NCBI GenBank assembly: GCA_013076295.1
Contig: RQOL01000466.1
Span: forward strand, 4,693,080-4,757,079
Length of the DNA: 64,000 nucleotides
Source: Sanderia malayensis
Taxonomy: Eukaryota; Cnidaria; Scyphozoa; Semaeostomeae; Pelagiidae
Reading direction: 5' to 3'
Shown: in pieces, positions 58,301 to 64,000 of the stretch
Layout: every line of letters begins with the position of its first letter
Numbering within the stretch: position 1 is the stretch's first letter
The notes under the pieces: generated by a model
Seen by the model: the letters and a program-made list of their open reading frames with translations, nothing else
Database searches by the model: none
What the model was told of the DNA's origin: nothing
Translations under genes and position numbers: made by a program

Positions 58301-61300
58301 CTGAGCTTCTTGGAGCACACTATAACAAACAATTTGCAAGAAGCATTACAATATTACATAATAGGTATGTATGTAACATTGTAATAGATATGTAATATAC
58401 AATAGAGGGAAACATATTTCAATTCAGTAGTGTATTCCTAGACAACATTCACCTGTTCAAAGAGAAAGGATCCTTCAACGGAATCCGGTGCTATTTTATC
58501 AGGATGCAAAAAGCAGAATATCCTAAAGAATAGACGCCATTTGCTCTTGCCTTCTCTGATGCCAAGCGCTCGATAGCTGTGGAATGAAGCAAAACAACGC
58601 TTTTATCAATTTCTTCAAAATTAGGTTTTGCATTGTAAACAATTCTAGACATCTCCTTTGAGCAGAGGCATGGGAGAACGGGGGTAAAGTACCACAATAA
58701 AAAGGGCATGACATGTGACGTGTGTTTGACCTCAAGGGGGGATTTCTGATCCAAAGAGAGGCTGCTTCATGTTCAGCAGAACAATGGAGGTGACGTGATC
58801 CAACTATGAAGGTAGCCAAGAAGAAGTGTTACTTCGGGGCAAAAAGCATCTACGGATAGGAGAAGTACGAAGCAAAACAAATACAGATTGTTTAATACCG
58901 TTCAAACTTAGCCAGAATGTCTGCCAATATGACTCGATCTTCAATGTTCTTTTCGATAGTTCCACATTGCTCGAACAAGGCGAAGACACTGTTGTCTGTT
59001 GTCACATTCAGACCTTTGCAAAGCGTTCGTACAACCTGAAAAGCACAAACATGTATGAATAAAGTGACCTGGAGTCCTAGTGTAGTTGCATGATAAGAAT
59101 GAAGTGTCGTGTCAATTCACCTCTCCAGCAGTTGTTGCAGAATTGACAGATATCTTGCATGTTCCACCTCCATAGCAAAAGACAGTAGCACTCAATTCAC
59201 GACGACCCTGCATAAATACACGCCGTTATATTACTCCTTGATACTTGAAAACATACGTAACATAATAATGACATCATAAAATAAATAGAATAATATACTG
59301 GTAGTTACCAAGAGTGTAATAATTTCTTCTCTTGAAGGTGGAAATTCCCTGGGTAATATGAACAGTGTTGCAATGTTAGAAAGTGAGAGTGCAATAAATC
59401 TCTGAAGTATACAAATATAAAACTATGTTCTCGATAAAAATGTTAAAAGAAAGAGCAAACCTGCTCCTTGTTCTTCGCAAACTATCCAAAGCAAAGTTAG
59501 CAAACTTAGAAAGCTCTGAATCGGGAAATTTATCTCTGCATCTAAAATACAAAACGACATCCATGGCATAGATAGATTTCTACCGCAGTAAATAAGAAGT
59601 ATGGGCAACATAACAGAGTAGAGAAAGCTTACCGCTTGATGTGGAATCTGAGATATCTCAAATATTTTCTTGATGGCAAAAAGGTACAGCACATGCAAAC
59701 AAGAACCTATAGAAAATTGAATTAGAATTCAAAGCAAATAGACCATCATAGTTTCTCCATAACGTTCACCCCTGAAAGACCTTCATTAACAGTTTTATGA
59801 GGACAGTGCAACATGCATTAGACAGCACTGTATGATTCACGGCATATTTAGCGCTTTGTAGACCCCCGTCCGAGGAGATTATCTATATTGGGCTTTACTG
59901 ATAACAGCGAAACGTGCAGGGGGTAATGATCCAGATTCCAACATACTTGCATGTATCTAAGATTGCTAACAGAATCAGCATTTTCGATTCCTGTAGTTTG
60001 CTTCACTAACTGACAATATATCTAAAAAACAATGCAAGAAGTATATTTTACATTATTTATATTCAGTATATTATATATTTTAAGTTTATTACAGAAAAAT
60101 AAACACACAGCTGTACGTTCATCCACAATTCTTAGAAAAACAGCTATGATATGAAAATACTATAAATCAATTTCATATTTAGTAAATAGTATATTTTTAC
60201 CTCGTCTCGAAGAGCCTTCATGTCATGACATGTTTGGAGAATACCCTGGAAAAAAACCATAACAATTTTGTCAACAATGCGACGCACACGAAGATAATTG
60301 AAATGATGCTGGCGATGAATAAGAACAGCGAGGATAAATTCCCACCTGCGTAACGGCAATTGGATCACCGACGTTCTCAAGCTCTTGCAAAGAAGTGAAA
60401 ATGCGAACTGCCTCCTCGTAGAACGTTCCATAGCTCTTTCCCTTGGCTCCTTTGGGGAAAAATCGGATTCATTCAATTTAAAGAAACGCTGAACTCAAAA
60501 ATCTCAAGATATCATGTCAGCGCAGTGGGATGACGGTATCAGAAACTATTTCTTAGAAGTTCATTAAAATCGGGGGTCAACTGCATTCAAAGTAGCTCGA
60601 TGGGTTTAAACAGCTTTGAGTTTAGTTGTTTAGCTCGTTGCTGTCTTAGAACCGGCTCGTTATACCGAGGAATTCGTATTATCGAGTTCGTAACATCGTA
60701 ATATCGCTGGATGCATCAAGTTTCTTCCACTGTAGAACTGCAATCAGAGGAGGGTGTTTTAAATTATCACCTGATAAATCTACATAGACAGAAATCGTAT
60801 TCTTACTTTGTGACTGGCAATAACCATAAGGTAATGGAAGCAGTGGCATTTTGAGTGGCAGTTTTGTGTAGCTTAGAATTGGATTGACACGATAAATCCT
60901 CTCTATCATCGATTCACTATTAGCATTCTGAAAAAATGGAGTCGTTTTGAGTATCAAGTTGCAAATGGATAATGTTGCAGAAACCCGCGAGACTCGAGGT
61001 TACGAAAGGCAGAGTAAAAAGTAAAACATACTCACCATAATTTCATAGATAAGCTTTTCAAACGCTGTTTCCTTAGCTGGCTTGTTGTCAATCACCTCTT
61101 GTATGGCATTAACCCATCGGATTGCATCAGAATGTGATACGCTGGATAAATTATAAGAACGTTTGCGTCCATTGACGATGAAGTCCCATTGCCCTATGAT
61201 CAAATCAGTGCATTGAATCAAGTAACATTGTAATAAACTCAAGATGAGATGGAAACACTATGCTCTTTTACCAGCTATATAAGACACGCAGATATGCAGG

Positions 61301-63501
61301 TCTGCATATTTCGTGTTTTGCTAATGATAGATGGCGAGTTTACAAATGGATGCAATAGAATAACAATAGAATACAAGGCAAATTCAATACAAGGTAACAC
61401 TGTAAGAATCCCCACATTCTGAAGCAATATAAACTGAGCCATAGATGAATAGCGTTGAAAATCGGAAACATAGCGAAACATAATAACTACTAAAGCTATG
61501 TTTCACTATGCTTCCGATTTTCAACGCTATTCTGAAGTTCTGTACCGATCAAATCAAAGATTGAGCCATATATGTTTCACTTACCATTTTCTTTCGCTTT
61601 TGGGTCGTCAGGCAGCGGTGGTAGCACGACAGTACAGAGGCTAAACAGATAATAAAGCAAATTGTTGAAATATTAAATCAAACAAATAGATATGAATAGA
61701 AAAATGGATTACAGAAGAAAGACAAAGCAAAGGTAGTAATAAGTCTCGGCAATGTTTTATACCTGTTAAGGATGACAGAGCCAAGCTTGACAGAGCTCTT
61801 CTCTTGCGTTTTATAAAAATCAAGTGAATTGCTCGTAAGAACAAACCATCTGAAATTCAATGAAATATTCGCATATATTTATGCACTGAAAGGTAGGAAA
61901 TGATTTCATGGCTTAGGATAATTACAAACTAACTTGCACCACGCAACACAATATATCCAAGCTGCGTGCGTAACTATTATTAATACAATAAAACAACTTA
62001 ACGAATAAAAATCAGTTATAAGAATAATCTTTCAGGTAACTGATTTTTATTCGTTAAATTATTATATTGTAACTTGCACCACACTGATATCTTTAGACAA
62101 TGGCGATTGACGTCAGCTGTTTGAGATACGGTTAGAATAATTGTGATCTCATTTGTTACTGTTTATATTTTGAATTTCACCTTCTCTTCGATCTTGCTCC
62201 CTCTCCTTGTCCAGTTCTGAAAAGCCAACCTGGAATACAAAATCGAAACAATAACAACAGAGCATACAACGCAACGTGGTACCTCTCCTCTACGGATGAA
62301 CAAACGGATTTCACAGAGCAGCCTCTCTTTGGATAGTGAGTTAAAAAAACCTTTCTCGATGGCTATTGTCGCCCCCTCTTCTTGCTGCCTCTCTTTCGAT
62401 CCTTCGATAGCTGAAAAATAACGACAATCATCATCACAGTTGTCGATTAAACAAAAACAAAGCCAAGTGTCATCAAGTACCTAATGTATCACAATTAAAA
62501 ACAATCCGAAAAGATTGAGAACGAGGATTACCATTGACCCAGTCTTGGGCTTCTGTTTGACTATCAGCCATGAAACTGTAAACTCTATTTGCAGTGATGA
62601 TATTGAAGCAATCAGGCCTGAAACATTACGTGGAAAATCGTCTCAGATACAGCATGAACGCATTAAGGACATTGAAACTAGAGGATCATGTATGATGTCA
62701 TGTTCAATTCCACATGAAAGCAATTACTAGCAAGTTACAACAACACTGGGAGTCAAACAGGAAGACCTTTTCCCACACAGCTGCATAGATTTGTGATTTC
62801 GGAATATATATAGTTAAATCTACAAACACTGAACAGGTCGAGCGGGTCGCGATTTAAATCAACTTACTTTGCCGCTATGTCACAGTTTACTGAGTCAATA
62901 ATTGCAGTGTCCACCGTGCCCTAAGAGAAATCGAAACAAGATCACAGCATGAAAATACAGCAATTACAAACAAACTGGGAAGAAAGAAACGCCATACGGC
63001 AACACTTCTCAAGAACTAAGCCTAACCCGTATATGAAACGTGGAATTTAAATCCCCATAAAAAGAGATGAATACGAGAAAGGGGAGAGAAGGGGCTGCAG
63101 GGAGCTTCTATAGTTTTTGAAAAGGTCTGGTGCCATGAAGAGAAAGGTCCCCCAGCGTCACTAGAGACTCCTGGGGCTCTAAAGAGCCTGGTACTGCTAG
63201 GAAATTATCCACGGTGAAAGATTTGGGAAGAAGAACTCCAATAAACAATGTGCAACAACAGAAACGAGCTGATGAACTGGGTATATCAATGAAAAGAGTT
63301 ATGAAACAAGGTAGTACTGTAGCTTCAGCAATAACATAGCATATATATGCGACATGCAGCATATATATAATGCTGCGTTATTGCTGAAAGGTATCACAAA
63401 TACTTACCACAGCATTCTTTATGTTGGCTGCTTCATCCTTCATCTCTCTCAATTCGGCATCGCTTGCACGATGAACTCTGTTTAAAATGCTGAACCACTC
63501 A
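55332..63501 (-). CDS. MYO10: Unconventional myosin X, C-terminal PH-MyTH4-FERM tail (5' part off window)
   Basis: Filopodial motor tail, 768 residues in 26 exons: 63408-63501, 62868-62920, 62532-62617, 62351-62410, 62181-62229, 61763-61849, 61585-61640, 61036-61193, 60807-60927, 60346-60449, 60201-60245, 59947-60021, 59633-59706, 59461-59541, 59309-59348, 59121-59207, 58899-59035, 58453-58576, 58097-58209, 57856-57961, 57244-57283, 56950-57050, 56554-56640, 56266-56375, 55596-55680 and 55332-55466 (TAA). Order: PH segments (EWFSILNRVHRASDAEL, AVGTVDTAIIDSV, NIITANRVYSFMADSQTE), PH2 (EKGWLFRTG, RWFVLTSNSLDFYK, ILNSLCTVV); MyTH4 (PLLPLPYGYC, GILQTCHDMKALRDEIYCQL, TFLPSRKYLRYL); FERM (TVFCYGGGTCKISVNSATTA, ADILAKFER, DILSFGAPMPSKYKIVVEG, VIEIAKLMKAYI). 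All phases join. The motor domain lies beyond the right edge. No further exon was found in 63502-64000. Confidence 0.96.
55969..56187. mobile_element. TIR element in MYO10 intron, 'TATAAGAAAC' family
   Basis: TACAGTAAGTTCCCGCGTAT pairs with the right end ATACGTGAGAACATACTGTA. TATAAGAAAC motifs recur inside, as in 45262-45566. Confidence 0.75.
57540..57812 (+). repeat. Purine-rich minisatellite in MYO10 intron
   Basis: Nearly pure A/G on the plus strand for about 270 bases, built from units such as GAGAAAGGGGGTTGAAGAGA about 30-35 bases long. It lies in the intron 57284-57855. The open frame on the plus strand is a by-product of composition. Confidence 0.85.
61447..61532. ncRNA. 86-nt intronic hairpin with 36-bp stem, miRNA- or siRNA-precursor-like
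   Basis: The 5' arm begins GAATAGCGTTGAAAATCGGA and the 3' arm ends TCCGATTTTCAACGCTATTC. The 36-base arms differ at only two positions and enclose a 14-base loop. It is wholly inside the MYO10 intron 61194-61584. The size and shape fit a small-RNA precursor, but expression cannot be judged from sequence, and a tiny palindromic transposon remnant would look the same. Confidence 0.4.
61998..62057. repeat. Perfect 21-bp inverted repeat in MYO10 intron
   Basis: Arms 61998-62018 (TTAACGAATAAAAATCAGTT plus A) and 62037-62057 are exact complements around an 18-base spacer. Confidence 0.8.
63323..63390. repeat. 68-nt hairpin next to a MYO10 splice donor
   Basis: CTTCAGCAATAAC pairs with GTTATTGCTGAAAG (one end base aside), and an inner GCATATATATGC-like stem continues it. 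It ends 17 bases before exon 63408-63501, that is just inside the intron's 5' end. Confidence 0.6.
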
Positions 63502-63595
63502 CTGAAAGCAAACAAACAAACATAGCCAAATCAAATCTCTTTCTGGCCTCTCCCGGAAGCCCGAGCTGCAAGCAGTGAGATCGAACGGAGCTGCA

Positions 63596-63690
63596 CAAAT
63601 CTCGCACACACAAATCTCTCACACACAAATCTCGCATACACAAATCTCTCACATACAAATCTCTCACACACAAATCTCTTCAGTTGTTTT
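63596..63690. repeat. Short tandem repeat, about 15-bp unit
   Basis: Six or so copies of CACACAAATCTCTCA-like units in the partial intron at the right edge. Confidence 0.85.
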
Positions 63691-64000
63691 TTTTCTTGGT
63701 TATCAATATTTCCAACAAGCACCGAATCAAACAGAGAAAGCCATCTGTTCCTTCGCTACGTATATCAACGCAAATGCACTTGCTATTGACATTCTTACAT
63801 AGCTTGATTGATATGAAATTAAACAAGGACACAATGAGGTGTAATTGAATAGAATGTGCCTCTCAATTTGGCAACGCACTGAATCATCGGAGAGAGGAGA
63901 CGTGGGATTAGAATGAAGCCAGTGAGAGATGTCGATAGTCATTAAATGGATCAATGTCGGTCTCAAGCACCGTTTTGCAAGTCTCCATGCGATCGTCAGT

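Noticed and set aside
63960..64000. Open stretch at the right edge that might be another MYO10 exon
   Set aside because: No frame matched the PH-domain sequence expected upstream, and the donor phases did not fit.

Overview
This is a eukaryotic, almost certainly metazoan, genomic window. Twelve genes are recognisable and eleven of them are split by short GT-AG introns (mostly 60-700 bp). The gene set combines conserved animal housekeeping genes with animal or holozoan genes (BOLL, MYO10 with PH-MyTH4-FERM tail, PAXX, FAM117/GLCCI1, a BACE-like protease). The base composition is AT-rich, the TTAGGG-type telomere motif occurs in interstitial satellites, and a 2A-like peptide of the type known from invertebrate retroelements is present. 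Together these suggest an invertebrate, perhaps an early-branching one such as a cnidarian or sponge. The species cannot be named from the sequence alone.

Layout, left to right: ELP2 (+, 5' end off the window, stop at 4196); a repeat-rich gap (4.2-9.0 kb); NIFK (-, 9.0-10.6 kb); a telomere-motif satellite block (11.2-12.2 kb); TTC19 (+, 12.9-15.9 kb); BBS12 (-, 17.0-20.0 kb) head-to-head with COQ10 (+, 20.5-22.8 kb); a BACE-like membrane aspartyl protease (-, 22.9-29.1 kb) head-to-head with intronless MDH1B (+, 29.8-31.3 kb). Then come five genes all on the minus strand: PAXX (31.5-33.2), BOLL (35.4-40.5), a FAM117/GLCCI1 gene (43.9-48.6), a small synaptotagmin-like tandem-C2 protein (50.2-54.4) and the C-terminal tail of myosin X (55.3-63.5, continuing off the right edge). 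I assembled exons by hand. For every gene the exon phases join without a frameshift, and each complete gene closes to a whole number of codons.

The genes do not form one pathway. They cover tRNA modification (ELP2), ribosome biogenesis (NIFK), the mitochondrial respiratory chain and ubiquinone (TTC19, COQ10), cilia (BBS12, MDH1B), DNA end joining (PAXX), germline translation control (BOLL), membrane proteolysis and trafficking (BACE-like, tandem C2) and filopodial transport (MYO10). Two divergent pairs share short intergenic regions (about 0.55 and 0.67 kb). A near-match to an RFX X-box lies just upstream of MDH1B.

Introns and gaps are heavily colonised by short non-autonomous elements with terminal inverted repeats. 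Several families share TACA-type ends, and some have near-perfect inverted repeats. There are also mini- and microsatellites and several strong hairpins; three of the hairpins sit in MYO10 introns. I saw no rRNA gene, no convincing intact tRNA gene, no CRISPR array and no autonomous transposase or reverse transcriptase ORF.
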